Shown here: positions 44,201 through 55,559 of the stretch, piece after piece
Layout: each line of letters begins with the position of its first letter
How positions within the stretch are numbered: the stretch's first letter is position 1
Assembly (NCBI GenBank): GCA_037178675.1
Contig: JAYMGJ010000364.1
Coordinates: 1-63,542 of the forward strand
Direction of reading: 5' to 3'
Length of the DNA: 63,542 bases
Origin: Scleroderma bovista
Lineage: Eukaryota; Basidiomycota; Agaricomycetes; Boletales; Sclerodermataceae
Notes under the pieces: generated by a model
What the model saw: only the letters and a program-made list of their open reading frames with translations
Databases searched by the model: none
Told to the model about the DNA's origin: nothing
Program-made: the position numbers and the translations under genes

Positions 44201-45091
44201 TTGATGCCATCAAAGCGCAGTTCATGCGCGAATGGGAGTGCAGAGACCTTGGAGAACCTAAGGAGTTCCTCTGCATGCAAATCACTCACAAAGGTCGCGC
44301 TATCCACCTGGATCAATGCGTGTACCTCCAAAAGGTCATTGGATGCTGCGGCATGCTCAATGCAAAGTCCGCAAGCACCCCACTGCCGGCTGGCTACTAT
44401 GCCGCCAAAAATACAGAGCCTGTTGATGTGGAACTCTGCTCCCATTTCCAGATGGTTATTGGGTCCCTTCTGTACCTTATGTTAGGCACTATGCCTGACA
44501 TTGCCTTTGCAGTCACCCATCCTGGACCACCTGTCCAAAGCGCTTTATATCTGTTGCTACTTGATTGGTACACCTAATTACTCCCTAGTATACAATGGTG
44601 GATCTGGTGCTGGCCTGATTGCATGCACAGACTCAGATTGGGGATCAGACCCTACCTCTTGCCTCTCACAAACAGGTTTCTACCTGAAGCTTGCAGATGG
44701 CTTGATCAGTTGGACTTCTCGTGCGCAGAAGACTATTGCATACTTGTCCACTGAGGCCGAATACATGGCTTTGAGCGATTGCACTTGCCAAGTTACCTGG
44801 ATTTGGAGTTTACTCGGTGAGCTTGGCTATAAGCTGAAAGCTATCCCGATTTGCGGCGATAATCAGGGGTCCATATTCATGGCATCCAACCCCATAACGG
44901 AGCCTCGCTCCAAGCACATTGACATTCGCTACCACAGAATCTGCGAGTCCATCATGAAAGGTAACGTAGAACTATTCTTAATTGATGATACTGAGAATCC
45001 CGCTGATCTGCTCACCAAAAACTTGCCTCGTGAGAAATTCGCGAAGTTCAGAGCTCAACTAGGCTTACAGTTTCCCTCTGGCAGCATCTAG
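41295..45091 (+). pseudogene. Ty1/Copia pol, decayed, interrupted by a solo LTR
   Basis: It starts in the GAG-pre-integrase zinc region (MHRRFGH..., CVCPGC, split by the LTR). An integrase core follows (ELVHSDLKSF, YDDYTSHTW; the second catalytic position reads SNAGREY instead of SDxGxEY). A stop (about 42468) and a frame change lead to the SH3-like part (MPNIDHLHVFSCGAFVYL). A further change leads to the RVT_2 reverse transcriptase (NQWVFDVK, LVAKGFFQVEG, GLDVWSTYLYG, YGLKQAGLAWW, YIDDTLF). A last change leads to RNase H (TDSDWGSD, STEAEYMAL) and ADLLTKNLPREKF. At least three frameshifts, a stop and an integrase Asp-to-Asn change make it inactive. Confidence 0.9.
41481..42117 (+). mobile_element. 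Solo LTR of the Gypsy family, target duplication GCTTC
   Basis: It begins TGTTACGACC and ends CCCAGACTTGACA, 637 bp. GCTTC occurs on both sides (41476-41480 and 42118-42122). Removing it together with one GCTTC copy rejoins the Copia reading frame across the integrase zinc finger. Confidence 0.95.
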
Positions 45092-45137
45092 CGCCTTATT
45101 CGCTGAAGTGCTCTACATGCAGCACAGCAAGGGGGAG

Positions 45138-45425
45138 TGTTGAAGTCACACGTGCACCCGGCATAAACCGTTGACGAAGTGCGCACAAGACTGCGACCCA
45201 TATTAGTGTAGACTTAGTAATAGTCCTCTTTAGAGTAGATGTTACATGTCACACATCACACGTCACAGTCACATGTCACACTATTTGTTGTATATAAACA
45301 GTGTTCATTGCTTATATAATAAAACAGCTCTTAACCAGCTACCACTACCATCTCTGGTTGTGCATTCCACCCAACAGGTGAGTTGGAGTAGCAGTTCCTC
45401 TACGTATATAGGTATTGCTTCAACA
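45138..45425 (+). mobile_element. Copia LTR, 288 bp
   Basis: It is preceded by a polypurine tract (GCAAGGGGGAG) and starts TGTTGAAGTCACACG. It ends GCTTCAACA. It contains repeated GTCACA words (45241-45281), TATATAAA at 45291 and an ATAATAAAAC polyadenylation-like stretch near 45316. It lies between Copia pol on the left and a Copia primer-binding site and gag on the right. Confidence 0.8.
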
Positions 45426-45439
45426 GGTTATGAGCCCTG
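45426..45439 (+). promoter_or_regulatory. Copia primer-binding site, initiator-tRNA anticodon-arm type
   Basis: GGTTATGAGCCCTG follows the LTR end. It is complementary to the anticodon stem-loop of initiator tRNA-Met (CUCAUAACC core). This is the half-tRNA primer type known from Drosophila copia and yeast Ty5. Confidence 0.7.
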
Positions 45440-45808
45440 TGAGCGCACTGTGTGCAGCAATGCACCAGACAGTGCTCCAGCTCCCTGAGCATCGCTTTAA
45501 CTAGCTTGACGCTGTGGACCACAGTGAGCTCCTAGCTGAGCCCCTGCACAGCCACAAGGCAAAGTTGGTTGACGACTTGCGCCAGACAGTGAGCTCCTAG
45601 TTGAGCACCTGTATTGCCACAGGCAAAGTTTGTCGATGACTTGTGCCAACCATGGCGAACATCGTCGACGACTTGCACCGGCATACCTTAGTCATGAGTT
45701 AGCTGTTGACAGAAGTGCCTTCACTGGCACTCAGGTGTTTCTTCTTTTCTTGCTTGTCCGTTGTTGCATTCATTTGCTGACTCCGTTGACTCCCAACAGA
45801 ATATCACC

Positions 45809-46645
45809 ATGTCCAGTGCTCTTGACAAGATGGTCTCCCTTTTCACTGGCTCCAACTGGCAGCAGTGGCACACTTCTATGCAGGCCTACCTTCGGGCACA
45901 AGGCCAATGGTATGTCTATTCAACGACTCAACCTGCTGATGGCCACGATGACCGAAAGGAGTGGGACGACAACACCAAGAGAGCGCTCAGTAATATCACC
46001 TTGCGCCTCGCCCCCTCTATCCAGGTTGCTGTCTTGAATCTCGACAGCGTTAAGGAAGTCTGGGACCACCTAAAGAAGAACTTTGGCGCCCCCAGTATCG
46101 GCTCTGCCTACGCTGAGCTTAGCAAGCTCCTGGCGACTACCATTCCCGCTGGCTCCCATCCCGCTCTGGCCATCACCAAAGTGCTTAGCCACTTTGCTTA
46201 TCTCAAAGACACTGGCTTCGAGTTCCCTGCCCCTGTGCAGGCAATGATTATCCTTTGCAAGCTCCCTCCCACCATGGAGGTTGTAGCTCAGATACTCAGC
46301 CAAACATTGCCGGACGAGATCAAAAATCTGAAGCCCAATGGGATCGTTAAGGCCGCCACACTCTCCTTTGAGCAGAAAGGCGCCTCTTCACATGGCAGTG
46401 GTAAGGGCCCACAGGCAAACAAGCTTAGCGCTGTGAAGCGCAAGCCGGCTGACCCAACGTTCACCCAGCAGCAGCAGCAGCAGCAAGGCAGGTCCAATGG
46501 CAGTACAAGCGGAAACACTCCTGCCCAAGGACAGGCACATAATGCACCTACTTTGTCACGTGTAACACGGTCAGACGAGGGTGAAAATCGGCCGTGTGTC
46601 ACGGGCCAGCGGAGGACAAGCCCAGTATTAACTATTACAATGTAA
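45809..46645 (+). pseudogene. Copia Gag (UBN2-type), C-terminally truncated
   Basis: It starts MSSALDKMVSLFTGSNWQQW with a good ATG context (CACCATG). The typical Gag polypeptide follows (KRALSNITLRLAPSIQVAV, VKEVWDHLKKNFG, ILCKLPPTMEVV). A poly-Gln run lies at 46468-46489. After about 46550 the zinc knuckle expected next is absent and the frame runs out in unrelated sequence (46550-46645). No protease or pol follows, so this is a fragment. Confidence 0.8.
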
Positions 46646-47039
46646 CACGGGTGGGCTACACACACCAATATTGTCACCATGTGATTTCAGTGGGCTATGG
46701 TGGTGTTTAAGGAGGTGTGATAGATGGGGATATTGGTGTTGTCACACATAGTTCAGTCAAAAGCCCTCGCAAAAGTGGGTCATCGGACATGTACATTTGC
46801 CTGTAAAGGTGGGACTAGCCGACGCCGGCCGATGCTCGCAAAACTGGGCCAGGCCGATGTTTTCTATTATTGCAAATCTAGTACAGGCCTGAGGGACATT
46901 AATCACTGCAAAACTGGGATGGGCTGATGTTTGATAAAAATTGCAGAACTGGGACTGGTGGGAGCATTGTAAAACTAGGTCAGGCCTGTTGAACAAAAAA
47001 ATTGACAAGTGTTGCAAAGCTGGGACTGGCCGATGTTGT

Positions 47040-47720
47040 AGATACATTGCAAAACTGGGTCAGGCCTGTTGAGAAAAAAGTTGTCAATTACTGCAAAACT
47101 GGGTCAGGCTGACATGGCAGAATGGGGTCAGGCCTTTTGAGGAAAAAATTGTCAAGCATTGCAAAACTGGGTCAGGCTGACATTGTATATACATTGCAGA
47201 ACTGGATCAGGCCTGTTGAGAAAAAAAGTTGTCAAGCATTGCAAAACTGGGTCAGGCTGACATTGCAGAACTGGGTCAGGCCTGTTGAGGAAAAAGTTGT
47301 CAAGCATTGCAAAACTGGGCCAGGCTGACATTGCAGAACTGGGTCAGGCCTGTTGAGGAAAAAGTTGTCAAGCATTGCAAAACTGGGCCAGGCTGACATT
47401 GCAGAACTGGGTCAGGCCTGTTGAGGAAAAAGTTGTCAAGCATTGCAAAACTGGGCCAGGCTGACATTGCAGAACTGGGTCAGGCCTGTTGAGGAAAAAG
47501 TTGTCAAGCATTGCAAAACTGGGCCAGGCTGACATTGCAGAACTGGGTCAGGCCTGTTGAGGAAAAAGTTGTCAAGCATTGCAAAACTGGGTCAGGCTGA
47601 CATTGCAGAACTGGGTCAGGCCTGTTGAGAAACAAAGTTGTCAAGTACTGCAAAACTGGGTCAGGCCTGTTGAGCAAAAAAGTTGTCAACCATTGCAAAA
47701 CTGGGTCAGACCCAAAATTG
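47040..47720. repeat. 68-bp tandem array in the left arm (mirror at 53310-54010)
   Basis: The unit contains TTGCAGAACTGGGTCAGGCC, then TGTTGAGGAAAAAGTTGTCA, then AGCATTGCAAAACTGGGC. Four or more near-identical units are spaced exactly 68 bp apart, with degenerate units on the end side. Confidence 0.9.
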
Positions 47721-47739
47721 ATACACATTGCAGAATTAA

Positions 47740-49600
47740 ATTACTGTGCTGACTACCAAAAATGTGGACCATTGATTAGGCAATATTGTGTACTGTTGGT
47801 GTGATAGTGTTGACTACCAAAGATGTGCAGCTTGGATTATCTAATATTGTGTTCTATTGGTGTGGTAGTGCTGATTACCAAAAATGCGGACTATTGATTA
47901 GCCAATGCTGTGTAGTGTTGTTGTTGTAGTGTACTACCAAAAATGTGTAGTATTGATTACCTAATGTTGGGTACTCTTGGTGTGGTAGTGCTGATTACCA
48001 AAAATGCGGACTATTGATTGGCCAATGTTGTGTAGTGTTGTTGTTGTAGTGTACTACCAAAAATGTGTAGTATTGATTACCTAATGTTGGGTACTCTTGG
48101 TGTGGTAGTGCTGATTACCAAAAATGCGGACTATTGATCAACCAATATTGTGTGGTGTTGTTGTAGTGTACTACCAAAAAAAGTGTAGTACTGATTACCT
48201 AATGTTGTGTAGTATTGATGTGATAGTGTTCATTACCAAAAATGCGGACTGTTGATTAGCCAATATTGTGTAGTGTTGTTGTTGTAGTGTACTACCAAAG
48301 ATGTGTAGTATTGATTATCTAATGTTTTGTACTGTTGGTGTGGTAGTGTTGATTACCAAAAATGTGTAGCTTGGATTACCTAATGTTGTGTACTGTTGGT
48401 GTGGTAGTGCTGATTACCAAAAATGCGAACCATTAGCCAATGTTGTGCAGTGTTGTTGTTGTAGTGTTGATTACCAAAAATGTGTAGCTTGGATTACCTA
48501 ATGTTGTGTACTGTTGGTGTGGTAGTGCTGATTACCAAAAATGCGAACCATTAGCCAATATTGTGTAGTGTTGTTGTTGTAGTGTACTACCAGAAATGTG
48601 TAGTATTAATTACCTAATGTTGTGTACTATTGATGTGGTAGTGTTGATTACCAAAAATGCGAACTATTGATCAACCAATGTTGTGTAGTGTCATTGTTGT
48701 AGTGTTGATTACCAAAAATGTGTAGCTTGGATTACCTAATGTTGTGTACTGTTGGTGTGGTAGTGTTGATTACCAAAAATGCGGACTATTGATTAGTCAA
48801 TATTGTGTAGTGTTGATTACCAAAAATGTGTAGTTTGGATTACCTAATGTTGTGTACTGTTGGTGTGGTAGTACTGATTATCAAAAATGCGGACTATTGA
48901 TTAGTTGTTGTAGTGTACTAACAAAAATGTGTAGTATTGATTATCTAATGTTGTGTACTGTTGGTGTAGTAGTACTGATCATCAAAAATGCGGACTATTG
49001 ATTAGTTGTTGTAGTGTACTACCAAAAATGTGTAGTTTGGATGACCTAATGTTGTGTACTGTTGGTGTGGTAGTGTTGATTATCAAAAGTGCGGACTATT
49101 GGTTAGTCAATATTGTGTAGTGTTAATTACCAAAAATGTGTAGTTTGGATTACCTAATGTTGTGTACTGTTGGTGTGGTAGTGTTGATTATCAAAAATGC
49201 GGACTATTGATTAGCCAATATTGTGTAGTTTGGATTACCTAATGTTGTGTACTGTTGGTGTAGTAGTGCTGATTATCAAAAATGCGGACTATTGATTAGC
49301 CAATATTGTGCAGTGTTGTTGTTGTAGTGTACTACCAAAAATGTGTAGTATTGATTACCTAATGTTGGGTACTCTTGGTGTGGTAGTGCTGATTACCAAA
49401 AATGCGGACTATTGATCAACCAATATTGTGTGGTGTTGTTGTAGTGTACTACCAAAAATGTGTAGTACTGATTACCTAATGTTGTGTAGTGTTGATGTGA
49501 TAGTGTTGATTACCAAAAATGCGGACTATTGATTAGGAAATGTAGTGTAGTGTTTGTGTATTGGAGTTGATTACCAACATTGTGTAGTTTTCATTAACTA
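47740..49600. repeat. Longer satellite array in the left arm (mirror at 51430-53290)
   Basis: Units of roughly 60 and 120 bp are built from GATTACCAAAAATGTGTAG, TTGGATTACCTAATGTTGTG, TACTGTTGGTGTGGTAGTG and AAAATGCGGACTATTGATTA. The ACCAAAAATGTGTAGT core is also present, in reverse, at 7640-7800. Confidence 0.9.
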
Positions 49601-50466
49601 AATTCAGTAGTGTCAACACTTGATTACATAAGCTCTCCAAGCGCCACTACTCCCAAAACATTACCATATTTGGTCAATAGTTGACTTCAAATATTCCCAC
49701 CTTTGTTCTGGTACTTTTCTTCCCCTTCTGTGCTTCATCCCTGGTCCAAATGTACTGTAAAAATGATTCTGTATCCCATATTACCCTATAGGATCATCAT
49801 TGGACCCTCATCTAAATGTGCAAGGGGCTCTGTATCCCCAGAGAGTAGTGCAGGCTTAGAAACACCAAAAATGTTCGCATTTTTGATACATTCAACATAT
49901 CAGCTTAAAGAATGCATCCCCATACAGGGGATATATGTACCTACAACATATTTACAGTCCACAGCATGGGATCCATGTCCTGGTGCGATGTTTTATGTTT
50001 TTCCTTTGCAAACATATCACCATGGCAGGCAATTACTAGGAGGTATGGTGGCTACTGGATGGTCTCCAGTGGTATTACTATGCTATACCAAAGTCCCAAT
50101 ACAATCTAGTGAGCAGCTGACCACTCCAAGAGGAGCAGCATAGAAAACAGCACTTTCATAACAATAGGTGCTGTATGATCCTCCAGATCAGGTATGCACA
50201 ATATGACTATCTCAAAAGCTGGGGGATACCATACAGTAGTGGATACAATTTACTCAAGTCAATACCGCTTGATGTGGGGGAGGGAAGGGCACAATAACAT
50301 ACAGAAGGCGTGGGAAAATACCCCACAAAATGCGGAGATATGCAAAAACATTACATATCACACAACACATAACATCTACTGACCTAGAAATGCTACCAAC
50401 AGCCTACTAATATCACATAATGCTTATACTCAGCTGTTCCTGACATGCTTAGAGGCACAAATCATT

Positions 50467-50562
50467 CAAGGTTTGAAAAATGCGGAAATGTGCTACATCA
50501 TATCAGTACTGCAGGTGCAAAGCTGCAGTGTATATGGACAGTAACAACATGTTCTTGGTTCA
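50467..50562. other. Loop of the giant palindrome
   Basis: Ninety-six unpaired bases between the arms. A small inner hairpin ACTGCA...TGCAGT is visible near 50508-50529. Confidence 0.8.
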
Positions 50563-53500
50563 AATGATTTGTGCCTCTAAGCATGTCAGGAACAGCTGAG
50601 TATAAGCATTATGTGATATTAGTAGGCTGTTGGTAGCATTTCTAGGTCAGTAGATGTTATGTGTTGTGTGATATGTAATGTTTTTGCATATCTCCGCATT
50701 TTGTGGGGTATTTTCCCACGCCTTCTGTATGTTATTGTGCCCTTCCCTCCCCCACATCAAGCGGTATTGACTTGAGTAAATTGTATCCACTACTGTATGG
50801 TATCCCCCAGCTTTTGAGATAGTCATATTGTGCATACCTGATCTGGAGGATCATACAGCACCTATTGTTATGAAAGTGCTGTTTTCTATGCTGCTCCTCT
50901 TGGAGTGGTCAGCTGCTCACTAGATTGTATTGGGACTTTGGTATAGCATAGTAATACCACTGGAGACCATCCAGTAGCCACCATACCTCCTAGTAATTGC
51001 CTGCCATGGTGATATGTTTGCAAAGGAAAAACATAAAACATCGCACCAGGACATGGATCCCATGCTGTGGACTGTAAATATGTTGTAGGTACATATATCC
51101 CCTGTATGGGGATGCATTCTTTAAGCTGATATGTTGAATGTATCAAAAATGCGAACATTTTTGGTGTTTCTAAGCCTGCACTACTCTCTGGGGATACAGA
51201 GCCCCTTGCACATTTAGATGAGGGTCCAATGATGATCCTATAGGGTAATATGGGATACAGAATCATTTTTACAGTACATTTGGACCAGGGATGAAGCACA
51301 GAAGGGGAAGAAAAGTACCAGAACAAAGGTGGGAATATTTGAAGTCAACTATTGACCAAATATGGTAATGTTTTGGGAGTAGTGGCGCTTGGAGAGCTTA
51401 TGTAATCAAGTGTTGACACTACTGAATTTAGTTAATGAAAACTACACAATGTTGGTAATCAACTCCAATACACAAACACTACACTACATTTCCTAATCAA
51501 TAGTCCGCATTTTTGGTAATCAACACTATCACATCAACACTACACAACATTAGGTAATCAGTACTACACATTTTTGGTAGTACACTACAACAACACCACA
51601 CAATATTGGTTGATCAATAGTCCGCATTTTTGGTAATCAGCACTACCACACCAAGAGTACCCAACATTAGGTAATCAATACTACACATTTTTGGTAGTAC
51701 ACTACAACAACAACACTGCACAATATTGGCTAATCAATAGTCCGCATTTTTGATAATCAGCACTACTACACCAACAGTACACAACATTAGGTAATCCAAA
51801 CTACACAATATTGGCTAATCAATAGTCCGCATTTTTGATAATCAACACTACCACACCAACAGTACACAACATTAGGTAATCCAAACTACACATTTTTGGT
51901 AATTAACACTACACAATATTGACTAACCAATAGTCCGCACTTTTGATAATCAACACTACCACACCAACAGTACACAACATTAGGTCATCCAAACTACACA
52001 TTTTTGGTAGTACACTACAACAACTAATCAATAGTCCGCATTTTTGATGATCAGTACTACTACACCAACAGTACACAACATTAGATAATCAATACTACAC
52101 ATTTTTGTTAGTACACTACAACAACTAATCAATAGTCCGCATTTTTGATAATCAGTACTACCACACCAACAGTACACAACATTAGGTAATCCAAACTACA
52201 CATTTTTGGTAATCAACACTACACAATATTGACTAATCAATAGTCCGCATTTTTGGTAATCAACACTACCACACCAACAGTACACAACATTAGGTAATCC
52301 AAGCTACACATTTTTGGTAATCAACACTACAACAATGACACTACACAACATTGGTTGATCAATAGTTCGCATTTTTGGTAATCAACACTACCACATCAAT
52401 AGTACACAACATTAGGTAATTAATACTACACATTTCTGGTAGTACACTACAACAACAACACTACACAATATTGGCTAATGGTTCGCATTTTTGGTAATCA
52501 GCACTACCACACCAACAGTACACAACATTAGGTAATCCAAGCTACACATTTTTGGTAATCAACACTACAACAACAACACTGCACAACATTGGCTAATGGT
52601 TCGCATTTTTGGTAATCAGCACTACCACACCAACAGTACACAACATTAGGTAATCCAAGCTACACATTTTTGGTAATCAACACTACCACACCAACAGTAC
52701 AAAACATTAGATAATCAATACTACACATCTTTGGTAGTACACTACAACAACAACACTACACAATATTGGCTAATCAACAGTCCGCATTTTTGGTAATGAA
52801 CACTATCACATCAATACTACACAACATTAGGTAATCAGTACTACACTTTTTTTGGTAGTACACTACAACAACACCACACAATATTGGTTGATCAATAGTC
52901 CGCATTTTTGGTAATCAGCACTACCACACCAAGAGTACCCAACATTAGGTAATCAATACTACACATTTTTGGTAGTACACTACAACAACAACACTACACA
53001 ACATTGGCCAATCAATAGTCCGCATTTTTGGTAATCAGCACTACCACACCAAGAGTACCCAACATTAGGTAATCAATACTACACATTTTTGGTAGTACAC
53101 TACAACAACAACACTACACAGCATTGGCTAATCAATAGTCCGCATTTTTGGTAATCAGCACTACCACACCAATAGAACACAATATTAGATAATCCAAGCT
53201 GCACATCTTTGGTAGTCAACACTATCACACCAACAGTACACAATATTGCCTAATCAATGGTCCACATTTTTGGTAGTCAGCACAGTAATTTAATTCTGCA
53301 ATGTGTATCAATTTTGGGTCTGACCCAGTTTTGCAATGGTTGACAACTTTTTTGCTCAACAGGCCTGACCCAGTTTTGCAGTACTTGACAACTTTGTTTC
53401 TCAACAGGCCTGACCCAGTTCTGCAATGTCAGCCTGACCCAGTTCTGCAATGTCAGCCTGACCCAGTTTTGCAATGCTTGACAACTTTTTCCTCAACAGG

Positions 53501-54313
53501 CCTGACCCAGTTCTGCAATGTCAGCCTGGCCCAGTTTTGCAATGCTTGACAACTTTTTCCTCAACAGGCCTGACCCAGTTCTGCAATGTCAGCCTGGCCC
53601 AGTTTTGCAATGCTTGACAACTTTTTCCTCAACAGGCCTGACCCAGTTCTGCAATGTCAGCCTGGCCCAGTTTTGCAATGCTTGACAACTTTTTCCTCAA
53701 CAGGCCTGACCCAGTTCTGCAATGTCAGCCTGGCCCAGTTTTGCAATGCTTGACAACTTTTTCCTCAACAGGCCTGACCCAGTTCTGCAATGTCAGCCTG
53801 ACCCAGTTTTGCAATGCTTGACAACTTTTTTTCTCAACAGGCCTGATCCAGTTCTGCAATGTATATACAATGTCAGCCTGACCCAGTTTTGCAATGCTTG
53901 ACAATTTTTTCCTCAAAAGGCCTGACCCCATTCTGCCATGTCAGCCTGACCCAGTTTTGCAGTAATTGACAACTTTTTTCTCAACAGGCCTGACCCAGTT
54001 TTGCAATGTATCTACAACATCGGCCAGTCCCAGCTTTGCAACACTTGTCAATTTTTTTGTTCAACAGGCCTGACCTAGTTTTACAATGCTCCCACCAGTC
54101 CCAGTTCTGCAATTTTTATCAAACATCAGCCCATCCCAGTTTTGCAGTGATTAATGTCCCTCAGGCCTGTACTAGATTTGCAATAATAGAAAACATCGGC
54201 CTGGCCCAGTTTTGCGAGCATCGGCCGGCGTCGGCTAGTCCCACCTTTACAGGCAAATGTACATGTCCGATGACCCACTTTTGCGAGGGCTTTTGACTGA
54301 ACTATGTGTGCCA

Positions 54314-55463
54314 CGTTCCACTACCGTCTGCACCCTGCACATATGACGCGACACCGAACCAGCCCCTTGAGTTCGGGTTCAAAGCGGAGCGCAAGTAAGC
54401 TTTTATGAACATGTTGCCGAACCAATCAACCTGGAGTCAATGAGTCAATGAAACAAAGAAAAATCGCAACCTACCTGTGGTCCATCATACATATGGAGGA
54501 TCAGGTATCCCAATCGCGCATTCCACCCGAGGTTCGCCTTTATATAGTTAAGGACGTTGGGGGGGATGCTTTGCATGGAAGCACAGAGAATACCAAGGAA
54601 GTTTTCGGCTGGGTTGTCGATCAACAAATCTCTGCTTCGAGCAAAACTATAGTTGTTGAATGATTTGGCGACATCGCTGATCTGTAGCTATGTAAATCTA
54701 AGACATATTTCCATTAGCAGCCACAACTCACCGCTGTCAGGAAGGCTTCTATGAATTTTGGATTTTGCGAATGGGTATCAACTTCGTAATTCGGACTCAG
54801 AGTGATCTTCACTAGGTACTCAGCGTTAATAATGCACCCAATAAAGTTTTGCAAAACTTACAATTTTGCAAAGTAAAGCCTGGATGTACCGAGCACCTTT
54901 CCAATGCTTCTGTAAACAAGTCTTGGAAGATTGGGGGGGAAGTTGGCGACACTGTGGCAAACCATGACCAATGCTCTTGAAAAACGTCCAGGAAAATTTG
55001 TTTCCACCCAGGACACGCACTGATGGAGGTTAAGAAGCCTCCTAAAATACAACATCACCATCAGCTGCTCAAAAGACGGTGGATCGACGTACTCGATGAA
55101 TCCATGCTTAATACCATTTGTATAAAAATTGTATCCTCGATCGCACCTGGATGAGTATTCCAGGGGATTGGCACATCTTGTAGTTCCAACGGAGTGGGAA
55201 CTGGAGTGACAATCGCCTCCTGCACTTGATCTGGAAGTTGGACAGATTCGTCTGGTGGAGTCAGGGGATTCGCCTGCGGCGCTATTTTCTGCAATGGAGC
55301 TGTAGGTGCTGATATCAGTGTTGATTAAAATCAAATTAACACTGTACCTACTCAATCCAAGTTCAGCGCGGAGCACTTCGTCCAGAGCATCGAGCGTGGC
55401 GGGATCAATATTTCCATAGTTCGTGGACCAGGCGTCGAGCAACGAGTTGATCGTGTCAGTCAT
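54314..55463 (-). CDS. Hypothetical multi-exon protein, 3' end at the palindrome border
   Basis: The likely start is MTDTINSLLDAWSTNYGNID (ATG at 55463). An intron of about 48 bp follows near 55350. A long exon reads through SSRCDRGYNF, GIKHGFIEYVDPPSFEQLMV and NFPPNLPRLVYRSIGKVLG to about 54860. Later exon pieces read YLVKITLSPNYEVDTHSQNP, SFNNYSFARSRDLLIDNPAE and MQSIPPNVLNYIKANLGW. After an acceptor near 54440, VDWFGNMFIKAYLRSALNP and SRGWFGVASYVQ follow. That last exon runs to 54314 and ends at a TAG inside the palindrome's terminal repeat. One junction (near 54850) does not keep phase by simple GT-AG splicing. I recognise no domain; the composition is clearly coding. Confidence 0.55.
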
Positions 55464-55559
55464 CGAGGTTAGCAGGAGAGAATGACACTGACCAGCATTC
55501 CCTTTATGAACATGATTCAGATTGGTATCGTTATCCATCTATCCATCGCCTCGCGGCTC

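Larger units (their letters stand above)
46740..54313. mobile_element. Giant palindromic (foldback) element, 3.7-kb arms
   Basis: The left arm 46740-50466 and right arm 50563-54313 are nearly perfect reverse complements, with a 96-bp loop. The ends read TGTCACACATAG and CTATGTGTGCCA. The right arm has one extra 24-bp repeat copy near 53409-53470. Each arm holds an end region, a 68-bp tandem array, a longer satellite array and about 850 bp of unique sequence with a 146-codon frame of unknown nature (49703-50143; 50886-51326). No transposase was found. No clear target duplication was seen. Confidence 0.88.

Noticed and set aside
45426..45439. tRNA gene fragment
   Set aside because: Only the anticodon-arm complement is present and it directly follows an LTR, so a primer-binding site explains it.
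49703..51326. Duplicated 146-codon frame in both palindrome arms as a real gene
   Set aside because: No domain, no splice structure and no codon-level evidence; duplication follows from arm symmetry.
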